A stretch of 64,000 nt of DNA, from the NCBI GenBank assembly GCA_002748755.1, contig PDTD01000011.1, positions 55,274 to 119,273 on the forward strand, written 5' to 3'. The DNA is from Desulfobulbus propionicus (GTDB taxonomy: Bacteria; Desulfobacterota; Desulfobulbia; Desulfobulbales; Desulfobulbaceae). Below, in pieces: positions 8,815 through 16,778 of the stretch (position 1 is the first letter of the stretch; each line of letters begins with the position of its first letter). The translations under genes and the position numbers were made by a program. Below the pieces are notes generated by a model that saw nothing but the letters and a program-made list of their open reading frames with translations, did not search any database and was not told the DNA's origin.

Positions 8815-9882
8815 TTATGGTGTGTTTTTGAGTGAATAAACGTAGGCGAGTATTTCTGCTACTGCTCGGAATAATTCCTCGGGAATAGCTTGTCCCACCT
8901 CAACCTTCGAATGCAATAATCTTGCCACTGGCGGGTTTTCTACCAGTGGAACATCGTTTTCCCGGGCAAGCGTACGGATTGCTTGGGCAACTAGCTCCTG
9001 CCCTTTGGCCACAACTTCAGGAGCCTGCATCTGTGCTGAGTCATATTTGAGGGCCACGGCTATATGGGTGGGATTGGTAATGACAACGTCGGCTTCCGGG
9101 ACGGCGGCCATCATGCGGCTTCTCGCCATCTGTTGTTGTATGGAACGAATTTTTGACTTGATGTGGGGATCACCTTCGGTTTCCTTCATCTCTTCTTTCT
9201 GTTCCTGTTTGGTCATCTTTAGTTTCTCTTCCATTTCATACCGCACAAAGCCATAGTCGACAGCGGCGAGAAAAAGCATGATCGCGACAACCTTGAGCAT
9301 GACCAAAACAATGGTTTGTCCCAGATAATGTAGAGTTTCTCGAATATCCATCAAGCCGAGCACCAGGGCTTCGTCAAAGCGGTCCTCTGCGGTCTTGTAA
9401 GCGACCCAGCCAATGAGCAGAACCTTGAGTAGCGATTTGATTAGCTCGACCAGGGAGCGTTTGGAAATGAATTTGGCTATCCCCTTGATCGGATTAAGCT
9501 TAGTGAGATCAGGCGTCAGAGGGTGGGTGGTGAACAACCAGCCAATCTGTATGAGCGTCGAAGAACACCCGGAAAAGAGTATGAGCGCGAAAAGTGGGGC
9601 CATGAGAAGCCCCAGGTGTTTACAGAGAAAAAAGGCAAGTTGCATCACTGAAGGCGGGGAGACCATGAAGGTACCTGCATCTTTCCACACCGCTACCAAA
9701 AGGTTTTCTATGCGTCCGATAAAAAAGGAGGCATAAAAAAGCCAGAAAAGCAGCATGAGAGTAAAGAGCAGGGCTGTTTGCACTTCCCGGCTTTGCGCGA
9801 CCTGACCTTTTTCCCTGAAATCGGCCCGCCGTTTCGCCGACGGGGCTTCGGTACGTTCACCGGAAGAGCTCTCTTCAGCCAT
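8815..9882 (-). CDS. flhB: Flagellar export switch protein FlhB
   Basis: FlhB switches export specificity from rod/hook to filament substrates after self-cleavage. The protein has four hydrophobic segments, a cytoplasmic linker (KMTKQEQKEEMKETEGDPHI) and the autocleavage motif NPTH in DVVITNPTHIAVALKY. I prefer the ATG at 9882 (MAEESSSGERTEAPSAKRR), which matches the family start and has AGGTG just upstream; a GTG two codons earlier is the alternative. Upstream, between flhB and fliR, sits a full repeat copy. Length (355 residues) is normal. Confidence 0.96.
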   Translation of the reverse strand: MAEESSSGERTEAPSAKRRADFREKGQVAQSREVQTALLFTLMLLFWLFYASFFIGRIENLLVAVWKDAGTFMVSPPSVMQLAFFLCKHLGLLMAPLFALILFSGCSSTLIQIGWLFTTHPLTPDLTKLNPIKGIAKFISKRSLVELIKSLLKVLLIGWVAYKTAEDRFDEALVLGLMDIRETLHYLGQTIVLVMLKVVAIMLFLAAVDYGFVRYEMEEKLKMTKQEQKEEMKETEGDPHIKSKIRSIQQQMARSRMMAAVPEADVVITNPTHIAVALKYDSAQMQAPEVVAKGQELVAQAIRTLARENDVPLVENPPVARLLHSKVEVGQAIPEELFRAVAEILAYVYSLKNTP

Positions 9883-9995
9883 GGGCACCTGGGGGTTGAG
9901 TTAGCCTGATGATCGTGTCCAGTTGAACAAAGAGGCCTTGTCCCTCTCTGTTGGATGCAAATGTATGCCCACCCTTCATGCAAATCACGCACCTG

Positions 9996-10217
9996 CCCCG
10001 ATATTCTCATGAACATTGGGTTTTTTTTGAGAAAAAACTCATAAAAATAGATGGATATATTATTCACCAGCCGGCTCAGATTTCGACAAAGTGCCCACCC
10101 AGGCCCAGCCCCGGCGGTCTCACCTTCGGCCGTGTTTTGGCAACACCTATACCCAGGTATACTGAGGTACCACAGACTATCGAACCTGGCACCGCCAGGG
10201 CTGATGAGAAACCCGGA
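9996..10217 (+). repeat. Dispersed repeat copy 2, flush with the fliR stop codon
   Basis: A full-length 222-bp copy between fliR and flhB. Left end CCCCGATATTCTCATGAAC, right end GCTGATGAGAAACCCGGA; the next three bases (10218-10220, CTA) are the fliR stop TAG on the minus strand. It carries the shared internal blocks CAGCCCCGGCGGTCTCACC, TTTTGGCAACACCTATACCC and GAACCTGGCACCGCC. It has no reading frame that resembles a protein. It must be transcribed if fliR and flhB share a transcript. Confidence 0.9.
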
Positions 10218-11003
10218 CTATTGATCAGGGGCGAGCAGAGTGAAAAAATCCAGGAAGGTGTATCCTAACGTGTCGAATTCTTGACGCAAGATGAGCAGGG
10301 TGGCGTTGAGTGTTAAGCCAATAACCAGGAAACTAATACCGATGTTTATCGGAAAAGAAAGCATGAAGACGTTGAGCTGGGGAAAAACTCTTGCAAGAAT
10401 ACCCAGGACCATATTTGAGATCAGCAGGAGCACCAGAACCGGAGCGCTGAATTTGACGCCCAGGATAAACATGTGGCTCGTCAGTTCCATGAGTCTGGGA
10501 ACGGCATTGCCACTGAAATTCAAATAACCGGGCGGTAGGAGTTGGTAGGACTCAAGAATGGTATGTATATACAGGTGATGCATGTCCAGGGCAAGGAAAA
10601 TCAGGATAGAAAAGACATTGATAAACTGGCTCATGAGGGAAAGCTGTTGGGTTGTCTGGGGATCGAAAATATTGGCTGCCGCAAAACCCATCTGGTATCC
10701 GATCACAGTGCCACCGAAATTTACTCCTGTGAAAATAAGCTGGGTTATCAGTCCCAGCAGGGAGCCCAGCAAGATTTCATTGAATAGCAGGATCCCCATT
10801 TCCGGGACTGAGGTGATAACCGGCGTGTAGGGTGACATAAGCGGGAATAGCAGCATGGCCGTGCCGAACCCGAGGCCTATTTTAAATCGCAGGGCAACCC
10901 GACTTCCTGCAAAGACTGGTATGGCGGCAATAAGGCCCAGTACACGGGAGAGGCAGAAGAGAAAATTCTGGAACTGTTCCAGGGGAACGAGCTGGAGGTT
11001 CAT
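10218..11003 (-). CDS. fliR: Flagellar export gate protein FliR
   Basis: FliR is a core subunit of the FliPQR export channel. The 261-residue protein is strongly hydrophobic with several membrane segments: VLGLIAAIPVFAGSRVALRF near the N-terminus, the conserved EILLGSLLGLITQLIF and GFAAANIFDP segments in the middle, and a C-terminal VFMLSFPINIGISFLVIGL. Length is typical. Both its flanks are dispersed-repeat copies: one ends exactly at its stop codon and the other begins 15 bases upstream of its ATG. So fliR is a gene enclosed between two repeats in an operon. Confidence 0.95.
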   Translation of the reverse strand: MNLQLVPLEQFQNFLFCLSRVLGLIAAIPVFAGSRVALRFKIGLGFGTAMLLFPLMSPYTPVITSVPEMGILLFNEILLGSLLGLITQLIFTGVNFGGTVIGYQMGFAAANIFDPQTTQQLSLMSQFINVFSILIFLALDMHHLYIHTILESYQLLPPGYLNFSGNAVPRLMELTSHMFILGVKFSAPVLVLLLISNMVLGILARVFPQLNVFMLSFPINIGISFLVIGLTLNATLLILRQEFDTLGYTFLDFFTLLAPDQ

Positions 11004-11018
11004 GGAAAGCCAAGTTAG

Positions 11019-11238
11019 CCCGGATTTCTCATCAACTCAGGCGGTGCCAGGTATGGTCGCTTGTGGTACCTCATTTTACAGGGGTATATGTGTGAGTAAA
11101 CTACCGCCGAAGATGGGACCGCCTGGGCTGAGCGTTGGTGAACAGTTTGTCGGAATGTAAGCCGACTCATGGATATCATATCTACTTGTTTCTATATATT
11201 TTTCTCAAGTAAAACCCTCTGCTCATGAGCAATTTGGG
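11019..11238 (-). repeat. Dispersed repeat copy 3, flush with the fliQ stop codon
   Basis: A full-length 220-bp copy in reverse orientation that fills the gap between fliQ and fliR. It begins CCCGGATTTCTCATCAACTC, continues AGGCGGTGCCAGG, contains GAAGATGGGACCGCCTGGGC, and ends GCTCATGAGCAATTTGGG at 11238. The next bases TTA (11239-11241) are the fliQ stop TAA on the minus strand. The left end is preceded by TTAG, so a TA dinucleotide borders both ends. Confidence 0.9.
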
Positions 11239-11511
11239 TTAGTGCCCGATTGTCGCTATATCACTGATTATGCCGAAGGTAAAGGTGATGAGCAGATTCA
11301 TAATCCAGGGCCCGAAAATAAGCATGGTAATAAAGACAGCGACAATTTTTGGAATAAAGGTCATGGTCTGCTCATTGATTTGGGTTGCGGCCTGGAAGAT
11401 AGATATGATCAGTCCAACCACTAAGGCTGCAAGGAGCATGGGAGCTGATGTCAGGAGGATGGTTTCCACTGCTTTTCTGCCGATATTCACCACCGTTTCA
11501 GGTGTCAGCAT
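11239..11511 (-). CDS. fliQ: Flagellar export gate protein FliQ
   Basis: FliQ is the small two-helix subunit of the FliPQR channel. The 90-residue protein starts MLTPETVVNIGRKAVETILL, followed by two transmembrane hairpins: PMLLAALVVGLIISIFQAAT and IVAVFITMLIFGPWIMNLL. The motif QAATQINEQTMTFIPKI is the FliQ signature. Length is exactly that of the family. It follows fliP by 99 bases; its stop codon abuts a repeat copy. Confidence 0.96.
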   Translation of the reverse strand: MLTPETVVNIGRKAVETILLTSAPMLLAALVVGLIISIFQAATQINEQTMTFIPKIVAVFITMLIFGPWIMNLLITFTFGIISDIATIGH

Positions 11512-11610
11512 AGTCCTTTCTCCTTAACCGATTGCAGTGTCGGCTGTGCGTGTTTTTTTCTCTTTGTACTGTCTTTCTGTTCATTTGCTTGCCTTCCTTG
11601 GGGCGATGTT

Positions 11611-12360
11611 TTAGGCAAAACTCTTCATCAGTGAGCCCACCACTAATTGCCAGCCGTCCACAAGAACAAAAAGCAGCAGTTTAAAAGGCAGGGAAATGAT
11701 AATGGGCGGCAGCATCATCATCCCCATGGACATGAGCACCGAGGCGACCAGCATGTCGATGACCAGGAAGGGAACATAGATCAAGAATCCCATTTGGAAG
11801 GCCTGTTTTAACTCTGAGAGCATAAATGCCGGGATAAGGACCATGGTGGCGACCTCTTGGGCATTTTCAGGCTGCTCTTCCCCGGTGATATCCATGAAGA
11901 GCTGCAGCTCTCCTTCCTGTACCTGGCTGAACATGAATTCGCGCATGACCTGTACCGACTGTTCCAGGGCCTGCTGCTGGGTGATGGCTTCATCAAGGTA
12001 GGGCTGCAGAGCGGTCTCGTTTATGGTGTTCAGGCTTGGAGCCATGATAAAAAAGGTAAGAAAAAGGGACAAACCAACAATGACTTGGTTGGGTGGGGTG
12101 TTTTGGGTACCCATGGCTTGCCGTACAAAGCCCAGTACAATGACTATCCGGGTAAACGCCGTTGTCATCAGCAGGATGGCAGGCGCCACCGACAGGATAG
12201 TCAGGAGAAAAAGAATCTGTAATCCTGTTGAAACTTCCTGGGGAGTGGCCGCTTCGCTAACCCCAATATTGATATTGGGAAGCGTCACAGCCAGACAGGG
12301 GGGGGCACATACCAGTAAACCTGTTGTGATTCCCAAGAGGAGAGAAAGAGTCCGGTTCAT
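11611..12360 (-). CDS. fliP: Flagellar export gate protein FliP
   Basis: FliP forms most of the export channel. The 249-residue protein has a cleavable signal (MNRTLSLLLGITTGLLVCAP ... CLA), then the conserved LLTILSVAPAILLMTTAFTR followed by IVIVLGFVRQAMGTQNTPPN, and the C-terminal LIPAFMLSELKQAFQMGF and MGMMMLPPIIISLPFKLLL motifs. All family signatures are present at normal spacing. It overlaps fliO by 4 bases, indicating translational coupling. Confidence 0.97.
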   Translation of the reverse strand: MNRTLSLLLGITTGLLVCAPPCLAVTLPNINIGVSEAATPQEVSTGLQILFLLTILSVAPAILLMTTAFTRIVIVLGFVRQAMGTQNTPPNQVIVGLSLFLTFFIMAPSLNTINETALQPYLDEAITQQQALEQSVQVMREFMFSQVQEGELQLFMDITGEEQPENAQEVATMVLIPAFMLSELKQAFQMGFLIYVPFLVIDMLVASVLMSMGMMMLPPIIISLPFKLLLFVLVDGWQLVVGSLMKSFA

Positions 12361-12728
12361 TGTTCCTGGTCAAGCAGCTGGGCGAAAGTGGGCGGCGCTG
12401 GCTTGCTGTCAAGTTTGGTCAGCGTTTGAATTCCTTGGGGAGAAACGGCAAGGAGGAGTTCAGTATTGTGCACCTTGATCAGGGCCAGGCTGGTTTTATG
12501 CATCATGGGACGTACCTCCAGGATTTGGATATGTTGGCCTGCTTTCTGGTTGGGCAGAAATTTTTTTGCCGCCAATGCGTACACCAGCAGAATCAGGCCC
12601 ACTACGATGAGCAGGGCACAGCCCATTTTCAGGGTCATGGCAGCCATGGAATAGTTTTCGGCACAGTATCCAGATCCGGCAGGGAGCAAAACGCTCCAGA
12701 AAACAATGAACGGCAGAAATTCGCGCAT
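12357..12728 (-). CDS. fliO: Flagellar export accessory protein FliO
   Basis: FliO helps FliP assemble. The 123-residue protein has an N-terminal signal-like segment, a single strong transmembrane segment (MGCALLIVVGLILLVYALA, about residues 35-53) and a cytoplasmic tail with the FliO pattern IQILEVRPMMHKTSLALIKV followed by HNTELLLAVSPQGIQTL. Sequence conservation of FliO is low, so the call rests on architecture, the LEVRPMMHKTSLALIKV pattern and its position between fliN and fliP with 4-base junctions on both sides. Confidence 0.85.
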   Translation of the reverse strand: MREFLPFIVFWSVLLPAGSGYCAENYSMAAMTLKMGCALLIVVGLILLVYALAAKKFLPNQKAGQHIQILEVRPMMHKTSLALIKVHNTELLLAVSPQGIQTLTKLDSKPAPPTFAQLLDQEQ

Positions 12729-12732
12729 GGCT

Positions 12733-13122
12733 TCATCTCAGGTTTTCCAGCCGATCGGACTGGCTGATTATTTCGGTTAATTTGATGCCGAATTTTTCCC
12801 CGACTTTAACCGCTTCACCTCGAGCAATGAGCCGAGAGTTGACATACAGATCCAGAGGCTCTCCAGCCAGTTTGTCCAGCTCCACCACATAGCCTTCGCC
12901 CATTTGTAACAGATCTTTGAGCAGGATTCTCGCTCTGCCTACTTCCACCGAAACCTGCAAGGGGATATCGAACAGAAAGTCCAGTTCTCGGCTGGTTTTA
13001 TGCCCAGACTGGGCAGGAGCCAAACTCGACGGCTGATCGGTCTCTTCCAGAAGCTCGGCTGTTTCCTCTGGATTCAGGGTGTTCTGGGGGCTTGGTGGTG
13101 TATTGGTTTCAGGTGTTGCCAT
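12733..13122 (-). CDS. fliN: Flagellar C-ring switch protein FliN
   Basis: FliN forms the lower part of the C-ring and binds export cargo complexes and CheY-P. The 129-residue protein has an acidic, Pro/Ser-rich N-terminus (about 45 residues) and a C-terminal SpoA domain: FDIPLQVSVEVGRARILLKD, LDKLAGEPLDLYVNSRLIAR and GEAVKVGEKFGIKLTEII. These match FliN, not the longer FliY, since no CheC domain is present. Its start overlaps fliM by 14 bases. Confidence 0.95.
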   Translation of the reverse strand: MATPETNTPPSPQNTLNPEETAELLEETDQPSSLAPAQSGHKTSRELDFLFDIPLQVSVEVGRARILLKDLLQMGEGYVVELDKLAGEPLDLYVNSRLIARGEAVKVGEKFGIKLTEIISQSDRLENLR

Positions 13123-14134
13123 AGTGTGTACCTGCTGAGTTGGTTTTGGTCGTGCCGATTATGTGGAATGCTTTTTTTCCGTTCCTTTCCCCTGGGTCGG
13201 CCATGAATTTAGGTTGATCTTCCACAACGATGGTGATCGGCTGCGTGGGGTCATATCCCAGATCTATGACATCACCCGAACGTAGTTCAAGAATTTGACC
13301 AATACTCATTTCCACGAGTCCTGATCGGGCAACAACCATGCACTCCATTTCCAGGGCTTCTTTGGTGATGATTTTGCTCCAATTGGATGAAGCTTGGGCT
13401 ACAGTCACGATTTCTCTGAAAGCTTCACGGAACGGCTCTATGGTAAGATAGGGGATGATGAATCGCATCTGGCCAGCCTTCTCGCTCCCAATTGAAAGAT
13501 TAAAGGTGGCAACCAGAACCTCGGTTTCGGCATCAACAATATTGACAAGACGGAAATTGTTTTCAATTTTTGTCAGGCTGGGGTTCAATTTAACAATGGG
13601 TTGAAAGGCCTTACGCATATCATTGCTTATGCCATCCATGGTACTCTTCAAAATGCTTATTTCGATGGTGGTGAGGTTCCGGGCAATATTGACAGGCTCA
13701 CCGGATGTCGAACCCAGCATGATCTCAAGCAGTGTAAAGGCCATAAAGGTGTCGAAATGGAACAGGCATCCATATTTAAGGGGAGCTGTATTGAATATAG
13801 CGACGGCGCCTTGGTTGTTGAGAGCCTGAATACTCTGTTGGAAAGTCAAGGAACGAATGTCCTGACGCTCAACCAAAAAGGTCTTTTGCAAAGTGTTTGT
13901 TAAAGTGGTGCTGAAGTTACGGGCCAACATATCGATGATGATGTCAAAGTTGGGGATGCGCATCTCACCGGTGGCGCCACCTTGCTGGTAGGTACGGAAA
14001 AGATCTATCTCTTCGGCCAGCAGGAAACGGGGTGCCTGTACAGGTTGATCGTCACTCAGATCTGTAGAGACGTAACCGGCTTTAATCGCAGATAAAAGAT
14101 CTGCTATCTCCGCTTTCGTGAGTATCGGTTCCAT
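13109..14134 (-). CDS. fliM: Flagellar C-ring switch protein FliM
   Basis: FliM links the chemotaxis signal to the motor. The 341-residue protein begins MEPILTKAEIADLLSAI, which corresponds to the CheY-P-binding peptide (xILTxxEIxxLL). The middle CheC-like domain contains FHFDTFMAFTLLEIMLGS and MDGISNDMRKAFQPI; the C-terminal SpoA domain has LELRSGDVIDLGYDPTQPI and FMADPGERNGKKAFHI. Length and domains are normal. It is 5 bases after fliL. Confidence 0.95.
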   Translation of the reverse strand: MEPILTKAEIADLLSAIKAGYVSTDLSDDQPVQAPRFLLAEEIDLFRTYQQGGATGEMRIPNFDIIIDMLARNFSTTLTNTLQKTFLVERQDIRSLTFQQSIQALNNQGAVAIFNTAPLKYGCLFHFDTFMAFTLLEIMLGSTSGEPVNIARNLTTIEISILKSTMDGISNDMRKAFQPIVKLNPSLTKIENNFRLVNIVDAETEVLVATFNLSIGSEKAGQMRFIIPYLTIEPFREAFREIVTVAQASSNWSKIITKEALEMECMVVARSGLVEMSIGQILELRSGDVIDLGYDPTQPITIVVEDQPKFMADPGERNGKKAFHIIGTTKTNSAGTHYGNT

Positions 14135-14139
14135 CTGTT

Positions 14140-14649
14140 TTACTGCACCACAAAATCTGTTAGAAAAATGTTTTTCACCTTGCCGTTTTTTAAGAAGGAA
14201 TTGATCTTACTTTTCAGTTCTGCCTTGAGCTGTTTTTTCCCCTGCAGATCCTGGAGTTCTTCAAAGGTTTTGTTGCCGATGAGAAGAAGGACGGTGTCGC
14301 GTATTTGGGGCATACGTTTATTAGCCTCCTTCACCACGGCCTCGTTGTTCATTTCCAGGGTCATGGATGATTTAACATAGTGTGGCTCACCTTCACCGAT
14401 AATATTGACGATAAATTCCTCAATATTCACCATTGGGCCGATTTCTGAATCATCCAGAGTCGGCTGTATCATTTCCACCTGCTCATTCGTTTCTTCTTCC
14501 CCAGGTGGGGGAACTTTTTTGAGAAACAGGAAGTAGGCCGCAATTCCTGTTCCAAACAGAAGTACCAGCAGCGCTGCTCCGATGATGATGATCAATTTCT
14601 TTTTTCCACCACCTTTTCCCTCTTCTTCCGGGACGTTTTGTTCAGCCAT
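14140..14649 (-). CDS. fliL: Flagellar basal-body protein FliL
   Basis: FliL is a membrane protein near the stator that supports torque. I start at the ATG at 14649 (MAEQNVPEEEGKGGGKK), preceded by AAGGAA; the frame opens five codons earlier. It has one transmembrane segment (LIIIIGAALLVLLFGTGIAA), a linker and a periplasmic domain with VNIEEFIVNIIGEGEPHYVK and MPQIRDTVLLLIGNKTFEEL, ending KNIFLTDFVVQ, the family's terminal motif. It lies 223 bases after motB. Confidence 0.93.
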   Translation of the reverse strand: MAEQNVPEEEGKGGGKKKLIIIIGAALLVLLFGTGIAAYFLFLKKVPPPGEEETNEQVEMIQPTLDDSEIGPMVNIEEFIVNIIGEGEPHYVKSSMTLEMNNEAVVKEANKRMPQIRDTVLLLIGNKTFEELQDLQGKKQLKAELKSKINSFLKNGKVKNIFLTDFVVQ

Positions 14650-14872
14650 GTAGGTTCCTTGCAATTGTTAGTAGGTATATATTGGGCAATGACATTTCCA
14701 GGCCCGTGTCCACCGAACACAGGGCGCTCAGGGGCTGCCAAAAAGAATCTGACCATCCCGCCTTCTGCCTGCATTGTTCATCCATATTTTATTGTATTGG
14801 CAAACAAAAGGTTACTACGCACAGGACTTGTGCCCTGTTTATTGCACGTCAGCATGGTAAGCCCCGTACCGA
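14650..14872. other. motB-fliL intergenic spacer without repeat
   Basis: This 223-base gap contains no copy of the dispersed repeat and no credible gene. It holds an imperfect hairpin (CCCGTGT ... ACACAGGG around 14702-14724) and an AT-rich stretch near 14785. It might carry a promoter for fliL and the downstream export genes, but I cannot point to a convincing -35/-10, sigma-28 or sigma-54 site. Confidence 0.3.
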
Positions 14873-15619
14873 TTAAAAGGGGATGACTGGTTTGGTCCGG
14901 TTACTGACCTCAGGCCTGCGGTTACTGCGCAGGATGAAGTCAACTCGTCGATTTTTGCTTCGGTTTTCCTCGCTGGAGTTGCTGACCACGGGCCTGGTTG
15001 ATCCATATCCCACTGCTGCCATACGATCAACGGAGAAAAGCTTACCTCTGTTATAAAAGCGCATGACTGAAACCGCCCTGGCAGCAGAAACGTCCCAGTT
15101 GGACATGGATGCAAAGACAACCGGACTATCATCGGTGTGTCCTTCAATACGCATGCTCATGGGCAAGGGACGGACTATATCTGCTATTTTTCTGAGTAAT
15201 GGGTAAGAGCTGGGGTTCAGAGTTGTTTTTCCCTTGTCAAACAGAATGGAATCGTTTATCCGCAGCACAATGGAACCATCATCCCGTTCTATTGCCTCAA
15301 TCTGGTCCATCAGTTTCGTCATCTTGAGATCATTCTGGATTTTTTTGAAATACTGCATTTTTGTCTCCCTGGGAATGGGAGTGAATGTAGACTTGGGAGG
15401 TGATGGAAGTATAGGAATACTGTATCGTTTCGGGGCAGCAGTCGTCCGCCAGCCGAAGGAGTCCTTGATGGAGGTTTTGGCCTGGAGGAATTTCACCGGA
15501 TCCATGCTCGCCATGGAAAGGAGCAAAACAAAAAAGGTCAGCAACAAGGTAACCAGGTCGCTAAAGGTGGTCATCCATAAGGGGGCACCGGGCGGACATT
15601 CTTCCTGTTTCTTAGCCAT
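14873..15619 (-). CDS. motB: Flagellar stator protein MotB (OmpA-like domain)
   Basis: MotB anchors the stator to peptidoglycan and carries the ion-binding aspartate. The 248-residue protein has one N-terminal transmembrane segment containing that Asp (MTTFSDLVTLLLTFFVLLLS, Asp about residue 21), a plug region, and a C-terminal OmpA-like domain: LRIEGHTDDSPVVFASMSNW, DVSAARAVSVMRFY and NRSKNRRVDFIL. The segment TFSDLVTLLLTFFVLLLS is closer to the PomB (sodium type) pattern than to the E. coli MotB pattern; sodium coupling is an inference. It lies 12 bases after motA. Confidence 0.93.
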   Translation of the reverse strand: MAKKQEECPPGAPLWMTTFSDLVTLLLTFFVLLLSMASMDPVKFLQAKTSIKDSFGWRTTAAPKRYSIPILPSPPKSTFTPIPRETKMQYFKKIQNDLKMTKLMDQIEAIERDDGSIVLRINDSILFDKGKTTLNPSSYPLLRKIADIVRPLPMSMRIEGHTDDSPVVFASMSNWDVSAARAVSVMRFYNRGKLFSVDRMAAVGYGSTRPVVSNSSEENRSKNRRVDFILRSNRRPEVSNRTKPVIPF

Positions 15620-15631
15620 GGGTGTTCCTGG

Positions 15632-16396
15632 TTATTTGAAGACGGATTCACGCTGTTTCGGAGCGATATATGCGTGCAGCTTCTGCTCCATCACCCGGGG
15701 ATTTTCACCGGAAAGAATGGATTCCATACCCTCAACAATAACTGTTTTTTGCAGTAACTCGGTTTTGGATCTGGTTTTCAGCTTACCCGCCATGGGATTA
15801 AAGAGAATGTTTGCCAGGACCGCGCCGTAAAAGGTGGTCAGCAGAGCAACAGCCATTGCAGGACCGATGGCGGAAGGGTCACTCATATTCTGCAGCATCT
15901 GCACAAGACCGATAAGAGTGCCAACCATGCCCATGGCTGGGGAGATCATACCAAGGGAAATAAATATTTCCGCACCGCCACTATGTCTTTCGGAAATATA
16001 ATCGATTTCCGTATTGAGCATGGCCTTGAGGTCTTCAGGCTCCTGCCCGTCCACAGCCATTTGTAGTGCTTTGACCAAAAAATCGTCGTCTACCGTGTCA
16101 ATGGAACCCTGGAGCGAGAGGATGCCTTCTTTTCGGGCTTTATTGGCAAAGTCCATTAACTGGCTAATGAGATCGTTGGTATTGGCCTCCTTGATAAGGA
16201 TTGTTTTTTTAGCAACCCCTATGGCGGCGGTAACGTCAGCAAGAGGAAAATTAATCAGGGCTACGCCTGCGGTGCCGCCGAAAACAATGAGCATGGAGGG
16301 CACATCTATAAACATGCCAATGCCGCCACCCTGCAAAATGGCCATAAGCATGAGCCCAAAAGCGGCTACGGTACCTATAAGGGTTGCTATATCCAC
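15632..16396 (-). CDS. motA: Flagellar stator protein MotA
   Basis: MotA forms the pentamer around MotB and exerts torque on FliG. The 254-residue protein has four membrane segments (start MDIATLIGTVAAFGLMLMAI; MLIVFGGTAGVALINFPLA; ISLGMISPAMGMVGTLIGLV; AVALLTTFYGAVLANILFNP). The cytoplasmic loop between segments 2 and 3 carries the charged torque face. Length and the TTFYGAVLAN motif resemble PomA-like stators. It precedes motB by 12 bases and follows a 382-base spacer after flgE that contains a short repeat copy. Confidence 0.93.
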   Translation of the reverse strand: MDIATLIGTVAAFGLMLMAILQGGGIGMFIDVPSMLIVFGGTAGVALINFPLADVTAAIGVAKKTILIKEANTNDLISQLMDFANKARKEGILSLQGSIDTVDDDFLVKALQMAVDGQEPEDLKAMLNTEIDYISERHSGGAEIFISLGMISPAMGMVGTLIGLVQMLQNMSDPSAIGPAMAVALLTTFYGAVLANILFNPMAGKLKTRSKTELLQKTVIVEGMESILSGENPRVMEQKLHAYIAPKQRESVFK

Positions 16397-16639
16397 ATGA
16401 TGCTCCTTGAGCGTTGTACTGCTGCCTTTTCCCAGGGATGATTTCCCTGTTCCCGGTCGTGCAAGGCCTTGGAATCATACTGACGATGCACATCAGAATA
16501 CCTGAAAAATGGTCTAAAAACAATAATGCAATTATGGTGCCAATGGAAACAAAATGCAAGCTGGAAAGAGAGGATGGAGGGACGTTTTTTCAGGGAGATA
16601 GAAAAAACAGCGCTGATTGTTACAGCCTGGATGGTTTAT
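16397..16639. other. flgE-motA spacer, non-repeat part
   Basis: The motA-proximal half of the 382-base gap between flgE and motA. It contains the motA ribosome binding site (AAGGAG just upstream of the ATG at 16396) but no recognisable gene. It may hold a motAB promoter, but no clear consensus is visible. The rest of the gap is the short repeat copy at 16640-16753. Confidence 0.4.
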
Positions 16640-16753
16640 CCCGGAATGCTCATGAACCTTTTGTCTCTTTTGAGAAAACATACAGAAAAACAAAAGAGGC
16701 TGACTGCCGTGAGCAGGCTTGACATGCGACAAAATGGTTGTGAGAATTCCGGG
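16640..16753 (+). repeat. Dispersed repeat copy 4 (short form)
   Basis: A 114-bp copy that has both terminal inverted repeats (CCCGGAATGCTCATGAAC and TGAGAATTCCGGG) and the left-arm hairpin segment TTGTCTCTTTTGAGAAAACA but lacks the central GGCGGT...GGCACCGCC part. It is an internally deleted form, as expected for MITE-like elements. It lies between flgE and motA. Confidence 0.8.
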
Positions 16754-16778
16754 CTGGGGTCAGAAAAATGACAGCGCC

